A stretch of DNA of 64,000 bases from Arthrobacter sp. PAMC 25486 (GTDB lineage Bacteria; Actinomycetota; Actinomycetes; Actinomycetales; Micrococcaceae), in NCBI RefSeq assembly GCF_000785535.1, contig NZ_CP007595.1, forward strand, positions 1,054,001-1,118,000, written 5' to 3'. This document shows, piece after piece, positions 9,599 through 18,301 of this stretch (within the stretch, counting starts at the first letter, position 1; each line of letters begins with the position of its first letter). The position numbers were made by a program, and so were the translations under genes. The notes beneath the pieces are model-generated. The model saw nothing but the letters and a program-made list of their open reading frames with translations. It did no database searches and was not told the origin of the DNA.

Positions 9599-10448
9599 AA
9601 TTGTTGGGGCGGAGTGGTTTTGTGCGGAGTTGCTGTTTTTGCTGGGATGCGCGGGCGAGCTTCTTCAAGCCCTTTTTCCGCGGCACGCGCACAGGCTCCG
9701 GCCAGCGGGGTGCCAACTCATCACCGAGGGTGGTGCCGCGCAGCTTGCGGCCAAACATGGGCAGCACCCAGTCGTTCATCCATAGATACTGGTCCCGAAC
9801 CCACTCCACTGTTCCCCGGGCGGCCGGCTCCGGCTTGTGCTTGAGCGCTATCCCGTGCGGAACGCCCAGCTGTTCCAAGACCCGCGCCGCCAGGTATTTG
9901 TGCCCGGCTTTGGACATGTGCAGCCTGTCAGAAGCCCACAGCCGAGGATGGGCGTAGACGCCAAAGGTGGCATAGTCCACCAAGACGGCCCCATACTTTT
10001 CGGCGATGGTCCGCACGCCGTCGTTATATGCGTGGTTTTTCCGCCGCAGCGGGGCCAGCAGGGGCGAGACTTCCACGTCATAGCCGGTGAAGAGCAGCAA
10101 TGTCGCTCCGGTCTGCGCCAGCCGTGCCACGATGTGTTCATACTCCTCCAGGATGTCGGCGACTCTAGTTCCCAGATCCATGACGTCGTTGCCGCCTGCA
10201 TACAGCGAAATTAGTGTTGGCTCCATGGCGATGCCGACTTCGAGTTGTTCGGCGATGATGTGCCGGAGCCGTTTGCTGCGGATGGCCAGGTTGGCGTACT
10301 CCCATCCGGGCTGGGCACGTGCCAGCCCTTCGGCCACGCGGTCCGCCCAGCCCCGGACGCCGTTCGGCAGGTGCGTGTTGGCATCACCCACACCCTCGGT
10401 GAATGAATCCCCGAGAGCCACGTACCGTCCGGGTCCGGCAAAGTTCAC
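9585..10448 (-). CDS. SGNH/GDSL-type hydrolase
   Basis: 287 residues; GTG start. Block I GDSFTEG with nucleophile Ser15, the GxND block (YAGGNDVMD) near 84, and the DxxH block (SDRLH) near 175 give a complete SGNH active site. Family members are esterases, lipases or acyl-hydrolases; the actual substrate is unknown. No signal peptide. The start overlaps the UDP-glucose dehydrogenase stop (GTGA), so it is the third gene of an operon with the glycosyltransferase. The C-terminal 40 residues are basic and Lys/Arg-rich, and the final NSAEV and stop codon come from the palindrome at 9540-9598. Confidence 0.9.
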   Translation of the reverse strand: MNFAGPGRYVALGDSFTEGVGDANTHLPNGVRGWADRVAEGLARAQPGWEYANLAIRSKRLRHIIAEQLEVGIAMEPTLISLYAGGNDVMDLGTRVADILEEYEHIVARLAQTGATLLLFTGYDVEVSPLLAPLRRKNHAYNDGVRTIAEKYGAVLVDYATFGVYAHPRLWASDRLHMSKAGHKYLAARVLEQLGVPHGIALKHKPEPAARGTVEWVRDQYLWMNDWVLPMFGRKLRGTTLGDELAPRWPEPVRVPRKKGLKKLARASQQKQQLRTKPLRPNNSAEV

Positions 10449-11815
10449 CGGGATTCAGACCACCGGCCGCAGCTCGGCAACCCGAGTCCGGTCTGTTGCC
10501 CCTCCGGTATTGCCGCGCCCGGTCCCATGGAACTCCCATCCGGCTGCGCGCCACGCTTCGGATCCAGCACGTTGCGGCCGTCCAGCATGACGGGCCGCCG
10601 GACAATGGCCGCGGCCCGTACCGGGTCCAAAGCAACATACTGCGGCCAGTGCGTCAACAACAGCACCAGCTCGGCACCACCGAGAGCGGCGTCAACGTCT
10701 GCGTCAAAGTTCAACTGCGGATGCTGCAGCCATGCATTGCCAACAGCCTGCGGATCGGTGACCGTCACAAGGGCCCCCTGCGCCGCGAGTTGGGTGGCCA
10801 CATCCAGTGCCGGAGAGTCGCGAATGTCGTCGGTGTGCGGCTTGAAGGCAGCCCCGAGCACCGTGATGCGCCGGCCCTTCACTGAACCACCACACAGGCG
10901 CAGCGCCGCCTCGGCCAGCCTGAACCGCGCGTCGGCGTTGATGCCGTCCACCACCGAGAGCAGCTCATCCAGGGCATCCATGCCGCATTTTTGCGCCTGA
11001 GCCCGGAATGCGCGCAGGTCCTTGGGCAGGCAGCCACCCCCAAACCCGGCACCCGCCTGCAGGTAGCTGCCACCGATGCGGCCGTCGTGACCCAGCGCTT
11101 CGGCAAGTTGTACGACGTCGGCCCCCACCTGATCGCACAACTCACCGACCGCGTTGATGTAGGAGAGCTTCATCGCCAGGAATGCGTTAGCGGATACCTT
11201 CGCCAGCTCCGCCGTCGCCAAGTTGGTGATCAGGCGCGGCGTTTCGCGCACCAGCAGCGGCGCGTAGACGGCGTCGAGCATGGCAGCGGCGCCAATGCCT
11301 GCGGCACCGTCGGTTACGCCGTAAACAAGCCGGTCCGGGTGCAGGGAGTCTTGCACGGCCGTGCCCTGGCGCAGGAATTCCGGGTTCCATGCGACGGTGG
11401 CTCCGCTCGGAGCGAGCCTGCGCGCGATGTCCGCTGCGGTCCCCACCGGAACCGTTGACTTGCCCACCACCAGGGCATCGGGGCGTAGCTGGGGCGCCAG
11501 CGCCGTAACGGCGGCGTCCAGGAAAGAGAGGTCGGTGTCGTTGGCCGTCTTGGACTGCGGCGTGCCGACACAGAGGAAGTGCACCTCAGCATCGGCCAGC
11601 CGTGCAGGGTCCGTGGTGAAGGTGAGCCGGCCGCCGTCGTGCCCTTCCTGCAGCAGTTCCGCCAGCCCCGGCTCATGGAAGGGCGCCGTGCCCGCCGCCA
11701 GCAGTTCAACCCGGGCCGGGTCTGTGTCGAGGCCGACGACTTGGTGGCCGAAGTGAGCCAGCGTGGCCGCGTGCACCGTGCCGAGGTAGCCAGCCCCAAT
11801 CACTGAGATTTTCAT
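10445..11815 (-). CDS. UDP-glucose / nucleotide-sugar 6-dehydrogenase, C-terminus apparently frameshifted
   Basis: NAD-dependent oxidation of a UDP-sugar to its uronic acid. Residues 7-12 carry GAGYLG for NAD binding. The catalytic cysteine is in FGGGCLPKD near 262, and substrate-binding segments are FLRQGTAVQDS and the C-terminal LDGRNVLDP. After LDP (about 10560) the frame diverges from the family. The neighbouring frame reads AWRAAGWEFHGTGR, the expected ending, and stops at 10457-10455. A missing base near 10556-10562 would explain this: a real frameshift or a sequence error. Catalytic parts are intact. ATGA overlap with the upstream glycosyltransferase. Confidence 0.88.
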   Translation of the reverse strand: MKISVIGAGYLGTVHAATLAHFGHQVVGLDTDPARVELLAAGTAPFHEPGLAELLQEGHDGGRLTFTTDPARLADAEVHFLCVGTPQSKTANDTDLSFLDAAVTALAPQLRPDALVVGKSTVPVGTAADIARRLAPSGATVAWNPEFLRQGTAVQDSLHPDRLVYGVTDGAAGIGAAAMLDAVYAPLLVRETPRLITNLATAELAKVSANAFLAMKLSYINAVGELCDQVGADVVQLAEALGHDGRIGGSYLQAGAGFGGGCLPKDLRAFRAQAQKCGMDALDELLSVVDGINADARFRLAEAALRLCGGSVKGRRITVLGAAFKPHTDDIRDSPALDVATQLAAQGALVTVTDPQAVGNAWLQHPQLNFDADVDAALGGAELVLLLTHWPQYVALDPVRAAAIVRRPVMLDGRNVLDPKRGAQPDGSSMGPGAAIPEGQQTGLGLPSCGRWSESR

Positions 11816-13026
11816 TTGATGCCCCTCATTTGAATTCCCTTCATAACGGATGGCAGCCGCAGGTGTTCGGCTATGGCTTGGGTGTAGTGGCCCATCAATT
11901 GTTCGCAGACCGTGTGCCAGCTGCGGCCCTGCACCTGCTCCACCGCAGCCTCACCGAAGGCAGCACGTTTGGCATCGTCGCCGATCAGGTCTTCGGCGTA
12001 CGTCCGCAACTGGTTGAGATTGCCCGGGGCGTAGAGCCAGCCGGTGCGGGAGGAGTCCACCAGGTCAACTGGGCCGCCTCGTCCGGTGGCCACCACGGGC
12101 ACACCAGATGCCATGGCTTCCTGAATGGTTTGGCAGAACGTTTCCAGCTCGCCCGGATGCACGAACAAGTCGAAGGAGGCCATGGCGGCGGCCAGCTCGT
12201 CGCCGCCGAGAAAGCCGGTGAAGTGCGCCCCGGGCAGGGCGGCTTCAAGGTGTGCGCGCTGTGGACCATCACCGACAATTGCCAGCCGGGTGTTTGGAAT
12301 GGACAGCACGGCGGCCAGGTCCTCCACCTGCTTCTCCAGGGCCAGCCGCCCCACGTATCCGATGATTCGTTGGCCCTGTGGGGCCACTTTGCGGCGGAAT
12401 GCCTCACTGCGCCTGGTGGGGTGGAACCGTGCGGTGTCCACTCCCCTGCGCCACAGCTCGACGCGCGGAATACCGTGCTTTCGCAGTTTCTGCAGCGAAT
12501 CCGTGGACGGAGCGAGCGTTTTGGTGGCGGCGGTGTGGATTCTCTCCACACGTTGCCACGCCCAGTTTTCCAGATAGGACAGTCCATACTTGGCCGCGTA
12601 CGCGGGGACATCGGTTTGGTAGACGCCCACTGTGGGTATGCCGAGGTCATTGGCCGCCCTGACGGCACGCCAGCCCAGCACAAAGGGTGAGGCCAGGTGG
12701 ACAACGTCCGGATGGAACTCGGCAAGCAGCGACTTCACCCTCGCGACACCGCCTATAGCAACTCGGATGTTTCGATAGCCGGCAAGGGGAACCGCCGGCA
12801 GCCGCCTGACGTCGGCTCCCTCCACAATGCTGGGAGCGTTTTCCAGGGTTGACGGTGCAATCACGAGCACGTCATCACCCCGGCGATCAAGGTGTTGCAG
12901 TATTTTCAACAGGGAATGGGTGACCCCGTTCATCTCGGGCAGGAACGATTCAGCAACTATTGCGATCCTCACGCCTTCAGCCTGACCGGCCAAGGTTGCC
13001 GCAGCGGATGGCCGTGGCAACGTCAC
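11812..13026 (-). CDS. GT4-family glycosyltransferase, mannosyltransferase MgtA-like
   Basis: 404 residues with GTG start, or 386 if it begins at the internal GTG encoding VRIAIVAESF. The N-terminal domain has ESFLPEMNGVTHS, typical of GDP-mannose-dependent alpha-mannosyltransferases of the MgtA/PimB group. The C-terminal domain has GYVGRLALEKQ, VGDGPQRAHLE and the E-x7-E type motif HPGELETFCQTIQEAMASG. Such enzymes build mannosylated membrane glycolipids or lipoglycans at the inner face of the membrane. First gene of the operon with the sugar dehydrogenase and SGNH hydrolase, which suggests surface glycan or glycolipid synthesis. Divergent from the TetR gene. Confidence 0.87.
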   Translation of the reverse strand: MTLPRPSAAATLAGQAEGVRIAIVAESFLPEMNGVTHSLLKILQHLDRRGDDVLVIAPSTLENAPSIVEGADVRRLPAVPLAGYRNIRVAIGGVARVKSLLAEFHPDVVHLASPFVLGWRAVRAANDLGIPTVGVYQTDVPAYAAKYGLSYLENWAWQRVERIHTAATKTLAPSTDSLQKLRKHGIPRVELWRRGVDTARFHPTRRSEAFRRKVAPQGQRIIGYVGRLALEKQVEDLAAVLSIPNTRLAIVGDGPQRAHLEAALPGAHFTGFLGGDELAAAMASFDLFVHPGELETFCQTIQEAMASGVPVVATGRGGPVDLVDSSRTGWLYAPGNLNQLRTYAEDLIGDDAKRAAFGEAAVEQVQGRSWHTVCEQLMGHYTQAIAEHLRLPSVMKGIQMRGIK

Positions 13027-13081
13027 GGTGAATGGTGGGTGAATTGCCGTTGTCGGCCATCATCCCTGGTGATAAGCTGGC

Positions 13082-13104
13082 GAACATGTTCAGTGAACGT
13101 GTTC
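13082..13104. promoter_or_regulatory. Tandem GAACNNGTTC palindromes over the TetR gene start, candidate operator
   Basis: GAACATGTTC at 13082-13091 is a perfect palindrome containing the ATG of the TetR gene. A second GAACGTGTTC lies at 13095-13104, 13 bases downstream. Two like-spaced inverted sites at the promoter/start of a TetR regulator suggest autoregulation, and perhaps control of the divergent glycosyltransferase operon 56 bases away. Confidence 0.5.
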
Positions 13105-13694
13105 ATTCAAGGCAGGCGCAACGGCAGGCAACCCAGCGCGTGGTGCTTGATGCCGCGGAGGCGCTGTTCCATGCCCAAGGCTTTAAGGCGACCACGGTGC
13201 GCCAGATTGCGTCAAGGGCGGGGGTGAGCATCGGCACCGTCATGGCCGCCGGCGACAAGGACCGCCTGTTGGTTTCGGTCATGGATCAACGCATCGAGCT
13301 CATGCATCAGGCACGCATGTTGCCGGAAACCGGGTTTCTGGCCATGAAGGCGGGAAACAATGCCCCGGAAATGGTTGCCGCCCTGGCCCACCCTTTCCTG
13401 GCGCTCTTTGCCGAAGACCTGGACCTGGCCCGGGAATATGGTGCCATCCTCATTAAGGGCCGGCACAATTCAGCGGTGTTCGGCGCCTTGGCATTCCAAC
13501 TGACAGCTGAGTTTGAACAGGCCTTCAAGCTGTTCGGTCTGCCCCGGGAGGCTGCCCACAGGGCCGCAACCACTGCCCATCTGTCCTACCTGGGCATTCT
13601 TCTGGCATGGGCCGGGGGTGCGTACGACCAGCAATCCGCCCTCCATCAGCTCAAGGAAACCGTTGGCGCCCTGATGGGCGCGGAAGGGAAATAG
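13086..13694 (+). CDS. TetR/AcrR family transcriptional regulator
   Basis: 202 residues from ATG 13086. The helix-turn-helix spans about 17-60 (AAEALFHAQGFKATTVRQIA, then AGVSIGTVMAAG). The C-terminal ligand domain is family-variable. The frame could extend 18 codons upstream, but the HTH position relative to the N-terminus favours 13086. The second-helix core GVSIGTVMAAGDKDRLL departs from the usual GVS-GTLYRHF wording but keeps spacing. Two bases separate its stop from the DoxX-like gene, so they are co-transcribed and that membrane protein is a likely target. Confidence 0.88.
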   Translation: MFSERVHSRQAQRQATQRVVLDAAEALFHAQGFKATTVRQIASRAGVSIGTVMAAGDKDRLLVSVMDQRIELMHQARMLPETGFLAMKAGNNAPEMVAALAHPFLALFAEDLDLAREYGAILIKGRHNSAVFGALAFQLTAEFEQAFKLFGLPREAAHRAATTAHLSYLGILLAWAGGAYDQQSALHQLKETVGALMGAEGK

Positions 13695-13695
13695 C

Positions 13696-14058
13696 ATGCT
13701 GCTTCTGCCGGAACTTTGGTGGCCAAGCACCGTGCTGGCCCTGGCGCTGTTCGCCGATGCCGTCTTGTCCATGCGGGCGCCACGATTCATTCGCGACTGC
13801 CTGAACGGAGTCGGCTTCCCGCGTGAGTGGTGGTGGGCCCTGATTGTCATCAAGCTGATGGCGGCCATCGGGCTGCTCGCTGGGCTTGCCGTACCGGGTG
13901 TGGGAATTGCTGCCAACATCGGGGTAGTGGCCTACTTCTTGACGGCAATATATGCACACATCAGGGCACGCTTCCTGAAACAAGAATTCTGGCTAAACTG
14001 TCTTGGCATGCTGACACTGGCCGTCGCCACACTGGTTTTGTCCTACGTTCCCTGGTGA
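13696..14058 (+). CDS. DoxX-like small membrane protein
   Basis: 120 residues with four predicted membrane helices (about 8-26, 45-65, 68-88, 100-118). The LNGVGFPREWWWALIVIKLM stretch is characteristic of the DoxX family (DoxX_2 type). Role not established; DoxX-type proteins have been linked to redox or thiosulfate metabolism and membrane stress. Transcribed with the TetR gene and followed by a strong terminator hairpin at 14142-14177. Confidence 0.8.
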   Translation: MLLLPELWWPSTVLALALFADAVLSMRAPRFIRDCLNGVGFPREWWWALIVIKLMAAIGLLAGLAVPGVGIAANIGVVAYFLTAIYAHIRARFLKQEFWLNCLGMLTLAVATLVLSYVPW

Positions 14059-14141
14059 GCGTAGGTGCCATCTGACGTGGCAGTCAGAGGTAGTTGCACT
14101 TTGCACCGCCCCACAGCCACCGCCCAGAGCAGCGCAAAGGG

Positions 14142-14177
14142 GAAGCCCCATCGGCTTGTTGCCGTCGGTGGGGCTTC
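14142..14177 (+). terminator. Hairpin terminator after the TetR-DoxX unit
   Basis: GAAGCCCCA at 14142-14150 pairs with TGGGGCTTC at 14169-14177, extended inward by TCGGC/GCCG. It is followed on the plus strand by GACTTTC, a weak U-run. It lies 84 bases after the DoxX stop. The rest of 14059-14396 shows no gene. Confidence 0.6.
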
Positions 14178-14396
14178 GACTTTCATGCCGCCTGTGATGT
14201 GACGGTCTAGTGGGTGTCATGGCTTTTCAGGACAAGTCACCGCATCACCGGTGTTAACGAACCTTTGCGAGCGTCCCGTCGAAACGGTGCTCAATTATCA
14301 GAACGGTTCAGTCACTGAATTTTATGATCCCTGCCAGCCCTTTCCTTGGCGGATTGGGTACTCATTAGTATGCTCCTGCCAGCTGCCCAAGACAAT

Positions 14397-14434
14397 GGCC
14401 GGGGTCAAAAATCTTTGACATTTTTACCCCGGCC
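14397..14434 (-). terminator. Terminator of the nitroreductase gene
   Basis: GGCCGGGGT and ACCCCGGCC, extended by AAAAAT/ATTTTT with one bulged C, form a long stem just beyond the stop at 14447. The A/T part supplies a U-run for minus-strand transcripts; it could also work on the other strand. Confidence 0.7.
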
Positions 14435-14446
14435 GTCTCCGGCAGA

Positions 14447-15073
14447 CTAGTCGAACTGCGGATCCTCCGTGCGGCTGCGCTTGATCTCAAAAAAGTACGG
14501 GAAACTGGCCAGCGTGACCGTGGCATCCCACAGCTTGCCGGCTTCTTCGCCGCGGGGAATGCGGGTGATGACCGGGCCAAAGAATGCCGTGCCGTTGAAG
14601 GCAACGATCGGAGTGCCAACATCTTGGCCCACCTTGCTGATGCCCTCTGCATGGCTGGCACGCAGGGCAACATCGTTGGCATCGGAGGTGGCTGCTGCAG
14701 CCAGTTCGGCGGGCAGGCCCACCTCGGCAAGTGACTTGGCGATGACGTCAGCCACGTCCCTGTTGCCGTTGTTGTGAATTTGGGTGCCCATGGCGTCGTA
14801 CAGCGGCTTAATAACGTCGTTGCCGTGCGCGGCGACGGCGGCCATGATGACACGGACCGGGCCCCAAGCCTTGTCCATGTGTGCCCGGTATTCGGGTGAC
14901 AGGTCCTGATTGTGCTCGTTCAGCACGGACAGGCTCATGACATGCCAGTCGACCTTGATATTGCGGACTTCTGCCACTTCGCCGATCCACCGGGACGTCA
15001 CCCAGGCGAAAGGACACGTGGGGTCAAACCAAAAATCGGCTGTTTCGGTGGTTTCCACAACATTCTCAGACAC
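14447..15073 (-). CDS. DsbA-family mycothiol-dependent nitroreductase-like protein (Rv2466c family)
   Basis: 208 residues from a GTG with AAGGAG ribosome site 6 bases upstream. Thioredoxin-fold DsbA/FrnE-like protein with strong likeness to Mycobacterium Rv2466c: ADFWFDPTCPFAW at 12-24, KVDWHVMSLSVLNE near 44, AWGPVRVIMAA near 72, VGTPIVAFNG and IPRGEEAGKLWDATVTLASF near 180, ending PQFD. Rv2466c reduces using mycothiol or thioredoxin and activates nitro prodrugs in the cytosol. The active site here is CPFA (Cys20, Ala23), so the second cysteine of the Rv2466c CPWC is absent and a monothiol mechanism is expected. Confidence 0.9.
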   Translation of the reverse strand: MSENVVETTETADFWFDPTCPFAWVTSRWIGEVAEVRNIKVDWHVMSLSVLNEHNQDLSPEYRAHMDKAWGPVRVIMAAVAAHGNDVIKPLYDAMGTQIHNNGNRDVADVIAKSLAEVGLPAELAAAATSDANDVALRASHAEGISKVGQDVGTPIVAFNGTAFFGPVITRIPRGEEAGKLWDATVTLASFPYFFEIKRSRTEDPQFD

Positions 15074-15210
15074 GTCAAAACTCCTTGGTAGGACTTGGAA
15101 TTGGGAAGGACAGCAACGCCCTGCTCCCCTCACTCATGTAACGGCGGGGATTCAGGAACTATTCCGCGATGCCGGTCCCGACCGAACAGGCCCGGACCGG
15201 ATGCGGACAG

Positions 15211-16497
15211 CTACGCCGACTTGTTCCGGCGTTTGGCAACAACCTCGTGCGGGATCAATGTGGGTTCAGCGGTCTTGGCCACGACCTCAGCGGTGACCAC
15301 AACGGTGGCAATGTCTTCGCGGCTGGGCAGGTCAAACATGACAGGCTGCAGGACTTCCTCAAGGATGGCGCGCAATCCACGTGCACCGGTCCCCCGAATC
15401 AGGGCGAGATCCGCGATGGCCGTCAGCGCATCGTCATCAAACTCGAGGTCAACGCCGTCGAGCATGAACATCTTTTGGTACTGCTTGACCAAGGCGTTCT
15501 TGGGTTCGGTCAGAATCTGGATCAAGGCACTCTGATCCAACTGGGTCACGGTGGTGATGACGGGTAGCCGGCCGATGAATTCAGGGATCAGCCCAAACTT
15601 CAGCAGATCTTCCGGCATGACGTCGGCGTAGCTGGCCTCCGTCTGCTTGAGCGCACTGAGTGGGGCACCGAAGCCGATGCCCTTCTTGCCGGCACGGGAT
15701 CCGATGATCTCCTCCAGCCCGGCAAAGGCGCCGGCCACGATGAAGAGCACATTGGTGGTGTCAATCTGGATGAATTCCTGGTGCGGGTGCTTGCGTCCGC
15801 CCTGCGGCGGGACGGAGGCAACAGTGCCTTCGAGGATCTTCAGCAGCGCCTGCTGCACACCTTCACCGGAAACGTCACGCGTGATGGAGGGGTTCTCTGA
15901 CTTGCGGGAAATCTTGTCGATTTCGTCGATGTAGATGATGCCCTGTTCGGCCTTCTTCACATCGAAGTCGGCGGCCTGGATGAGCTTGAGCAGGATGTTC
16001 TCCACATCCTCACCCACATAGCCGGCTTCGGTCAGTGCCGTGGCATCGGCGACGGCGAACGGAACGTTGAGCCGGCGGGCCAGGGTCTGCGCGAGGTACG
16101 TTTTGCCGCAGCCGGTGGGACCCACGAGCAGGATGTTCGACTTGGCGATCTCCACCTCGTCGTGGACACCTCCGGAAATGGTGGTGCTCTTGACAGCATG
16201 GCCGGACTGGATGCGTTTGTAGTGGTTGTACACGGCAACGGCGAGCGAACGCTTGGCTGGCTCCTGGCCGATGACATATTCCTGGAGAAAGTCGAAAATT
16301 TCGCGCGGCTTGGGCAGTTCAAAAGTGTCGAGGTCGGCGACCTCGGCCAGTTCCTCATCAATGATCTCGTTGCACAGTTCAATGCACTCGTCACAGATGT
16401 AGACACCGGGCCCGGCAATCAGCTTGCGGACCTGCTTTTGGCTTTTCCCACAGAAGGAACACTTCAGCAGATCGGTGCTTTCGCCCATCCTGGCCAT
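15211..16497 (-). CDS. clpX: ATP-dependent Clp protease ATP-binding subunit ClpX
   Basis: AAA+ unfoldase that feeds substrates to the ClpP1P2 peptidase. 428 residues from ATG 16497, which follows GAAGGA. The N-terminal zinc finger uses Cys13, Cys16, Cys35 and Cys38. Walker A GPTGCGKT is near 120, Walker [10 protein letters not shown] near 180, and the IGF ClpP-docking loop (GIGFGAP) near 270. Sensor-2 GTGARGLR is near 365. Separated from clpP2 by a terminator and preceded by its own -10 (TATAAA, 16555-16550), so it can be expressed apart from clpP1P2. Confidence 0.97.
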   Translation of the reverse strand: MARMGESTDLLKCSFCGKSQKQVRKLIAGPGVYICDECIELCNEIIDEELAEVADLDTFELPKPREIFDFLQEYVIGQEPAKRSLAVAVYNHYKRIQSGHAVKSTTISGGVHDEVEIAKSNILLVGPTGCGKTYLAQTLARRLNVPFAVADATALTEAGYVGEDVENILLKLIQAADFDVKKAEQGIIYIDEIDKISRKSENPSITRDVSGEGVQQALLKILEGTVASVPPQGGRKHPHQEFIQIDTTNVLFIVAGAFAGLEEIIGSRAGKKGIGFGAPLSALKQTEASYADVMPEDLLKFGLIPEFIGRLPVITTVTQLDQSALIQILTEPKNALVKQYQKMFMLDGVDLEFDDDALTAIADLALIRGTGARGLRAILEEVLQPVMFDLPSREDIATVVVTAEVVAKTAEPTLIPHEVVAKRRNKSA

Positions 16498-16549
16498 GGC
16501 TGTGTCCTTCCGCGAATAACCCACCAGCGGCGCGGTTACCTCTGAAACT

Positions 16550-16555
16550 TTTATA
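16550..16555 (-). promoter_or_regulatory. Probable -10 element of clpX
   Basis: TATAAA on the minus strand 53 bases upstream of the clpX ATG, inside the 186-base clpP2-clpX gap. No good -35 hexamer stands 17 bases further up. Confidence 0.4.
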
Positions 16556-16636
16556 CGTTCCGCAGCAGGCGCTGGGAACGGCCGTACAAATCATCTTCCA
16601 CTCTAAGCCACGGTACTGACATTGAGTGGAAAGCAA

Positions 16637-16668
16637 ACGCCGGAACAAGCCATTTCTTGTTCCGGCGT
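16637..16668 (-). terminator. Terminator of the clpP1-clpP2 operon
   Basis: A perfect 13-bp stem, ACGCCGGAACAAG (16637-16649) with CTTGTTCCGGCGT (16656-16668), six-base loop, 16 bases after the clpP2 stop. Minus-strand readout continues TTTGCTTTCC. Confidence 0.85.
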
Positions 16669-16683
16669 CTGCCTCAACTGCCT

Positions 16684-17358
16684 TTAGCGCGTGATGGCTG
16701 CAGGCTTCATCTTGCGCGGTGCGAGCACCTCGTCGATCAGGCCGTATTCCTTGGCCTGGGCAGCGGTGAGGATGTTATCGCGCTCAATGTCGTTGCTGAC
16801 CTGCTCCGGGGTGCGGCCGGAGAGGTCGGCCAGTGTGTTCTCAAGCCATTCACGCATGCGCATGACCTCGTTGGCCTGGATCTCCAGGTCTGAGGCCTGG
16901 CCGCCCTGGCCGCCGGAGAGTGCCGGCTGGTGGATCAGCACGCGGGCGTTGGGCAGTGCCAAACGCTTGCCGGGTGCACCGGCCGCGAGCAACACGGCAG
17001 CAGCCGATGCGGCCTGCCCCAGGCACACGGTCTGGATCTCGGGGCGGATGAACTGCATGGTGTCGTAGATGGCTGTCATGGCCGTGAACGATCCGCCGGG
17101 AGAGTTGATGTACAGCGTGATGTCGCGGTCCGTGTCATCAGCTTCCAGCACGAGCAGCTGGGCCATGACGTCGTCGGCCGAGGCATCATCCACCTGCACG
17201 CCGAGGAAGATGATGCGGTCCTCGAAGAGCTTGGTGTACGGGTCCTGGCGCTTGAAGCCGTAAGGGGTGCGCTCCTCGAACTGCGGAAGCACATAGCGGC
17301 TGGAGGGCAGGTTACCGGCAGTGTGGCCAAAAGCTGTGCCGCCAAAGTTGTAAGTCAT
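16684..17358 (-). CDS. clpP2: ATP-dependent Clp protease proteolytic subunit ClpP2
   Basis: 224 residues. Catalytic triad all present: Ser in GQAASAA near 116, His in LIHQP near 141, Asp in DIERDN near 192. In actinobacteria ClpP1 and ClpP2 form a mixed tetradecamer that degrades unfolded and tagged proteins with ClpX or ClpC. The N-terminal extension before [20 protein letters not shown] is the usual propeptide region. Second gene of the operon, 36 bases after clpP1, with a CAGGAGTAACC ribosome site. Confidence 0.96.
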   Translation of the reverse strand: MTYNFGGTAFGHTAGNLPSSRYVLPQFEERTPYGFKRQDPYTKLFEDRIIFLGVQVDDASADDVMAQLLVLEADDTDRDITLYINSPGGSFTAMTAIYDTMQFIRPEIQTVCLGQAASAAAVLLAAGAPGKRLALPNARVLIHQPALSGGQGGQASDLEIQANEVMRMREWLENTLADLSGRTPEQVSNDIERDNILTAAQAKEYGLIDEVLAPRKMKPAAITR

Positions 17359-17394
17359 GTCTGGTTACTCCTGAAGTTGTCTCTTTGGCTTGCT

Positions 17395-18015
17395 TTATTT
17401 GGCGTTGGTTCCGCCGCCACCGGCAACGGTTCCGGCGTGGCGGGCGATCTTGTCGAAGAAGCCGTATTCCAGAGCTTCAGTGGCTGTGAACCACTTGTCG
17501 CGGTCGTTATCGACCAGGATCTTCTCAATGGTCTGCCCGGTCTGTTCGGCCGTCAGTTCCGCCATGACCTTCTTCATGTGCAGGATCAGTTCGGCCTGAA
17601 TTTTAATGTCCGACGCCGTTCCACCGATTCCACCCGAGGGCTGGTGCATGAGGATGCGTGCGTTGGGCGTCGCGTAGCGCTTACCCTTGGTGCCTGAGGA
17701 GAGCAGGAACTGACCCATCGACGCGGCCAGCCCGGTGGCGACGGTGACGACGTCGTTCGGGATGTACTGCATGGTGTCATAGATGGCCATGCCGGCGGTG
17801 ACCGAACCACCGGGTGAGTTGATGTACAGGTAGATGTCCTTTTCAGGATCCTCTGCCGAGAGCAACAGCAGCTGCGAGCAGATCAGGTTCGCGTTGTCGT
17901 CTCGCACTTCCGAGCCCAACCAAATGATGCGTTCCTTCAGCAGGAGGTTGTAGATGTACTGGTCCGAGCCGGACGGGTCCGCGCTGGCCATCGTGGGGGT
18001 GGTTTGCTGTGCCAT
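17395..18015 (-). CDS. clpP1: ATP-dependent Clp protease proteolytic subunit ClpP1
   Basis: 206 residues from ATG 18015 (GGAGAGG 9 bases upstream); the open frame goes on 78 codons more but without family likeness. Triad: Ser in GLAASMGQF, His in LMHQPSG, Asp in NDRDKWFTA. Hydrophobic [18 protein letters not shown] is typical. Partner of ClpP2 in the mixed barrel. First gene of the operon, with a candidate ClgR site 121 bases upstream. Confidence 0.96.
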   Translation of the reverse strand: MAQQTTPTMASADPSGSDQYIYNLLLKERIIWLGSEVRDDNANLICSQLLLLSAEDPEKDIYLYINSPGGSVTAGMAIYDTMQYIPNDVVTVATGLAASMGQFLLSSGTKGKRYATPNARILMHQPSGGIGGTASDIKIQAELILHMKKVMAELTAEQTGQTIEKILVDNDRDKWFTATEALEYGFFDKIARHAGTVAGGGGTNAK

Positions 18016-18135
18016 GGTGGGTTTACCTCTCCTTCGTGCGGTCGCCCGGGCGTGCCCGGCGGGACCATCACTAATGTTCACTACTTGGACAGTAGCCCTT
18101 TTCGGCACCCGTTTGGCGTCCATGCGGGTGCTGTT

Positions 18136-18146
18136 CGCTGTAGGCG
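18136..18146 (-). promoter_or_regulatory. Candidate ClgR operator upstream of clpP1P2
   Basis: On the minus strand CGCCTACAGCG fits the corynebacterial ClgR core CGCYNANRGCG exactly, and is followed by AAC as in the longer consensus (the leading A/T positions do not fit). ClgR is the actinobacterial activator of clp genes. The location, 121 bases before the clpP1 ATG, suits an activator site. Confidence 0.5.
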
Positions 18147-18216
18147 CACGATCCCCGTTCGCCCTGCGCGTAGGGGAATAAATATGCCCCTTGGCGTCCT
18201 TGGAATTGGGGCGCAA

Positions 18217-18256
18217 AAAGCCGTTGCCGGCTCCCAGGGGAACCGGCAACGGCTTT
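18217..18256 (-). terminator. Rho-independent terminator of tig
   Basis: AAAGCCGTTGCCGG (18217-18230) pairs perfectly with CCGGCAACGGCTTT (18243-18256). Read on the minus strand the stem ends in TTTTT. It lies 46 bases past the tig stop and separates tig from clpP1. Confidence 0.88.
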
Positions 18257-18301
18257 CAAATCATGTTTCCCTTGCGTCAAACGCAATTAGCGGGAGTGCA
18301 A

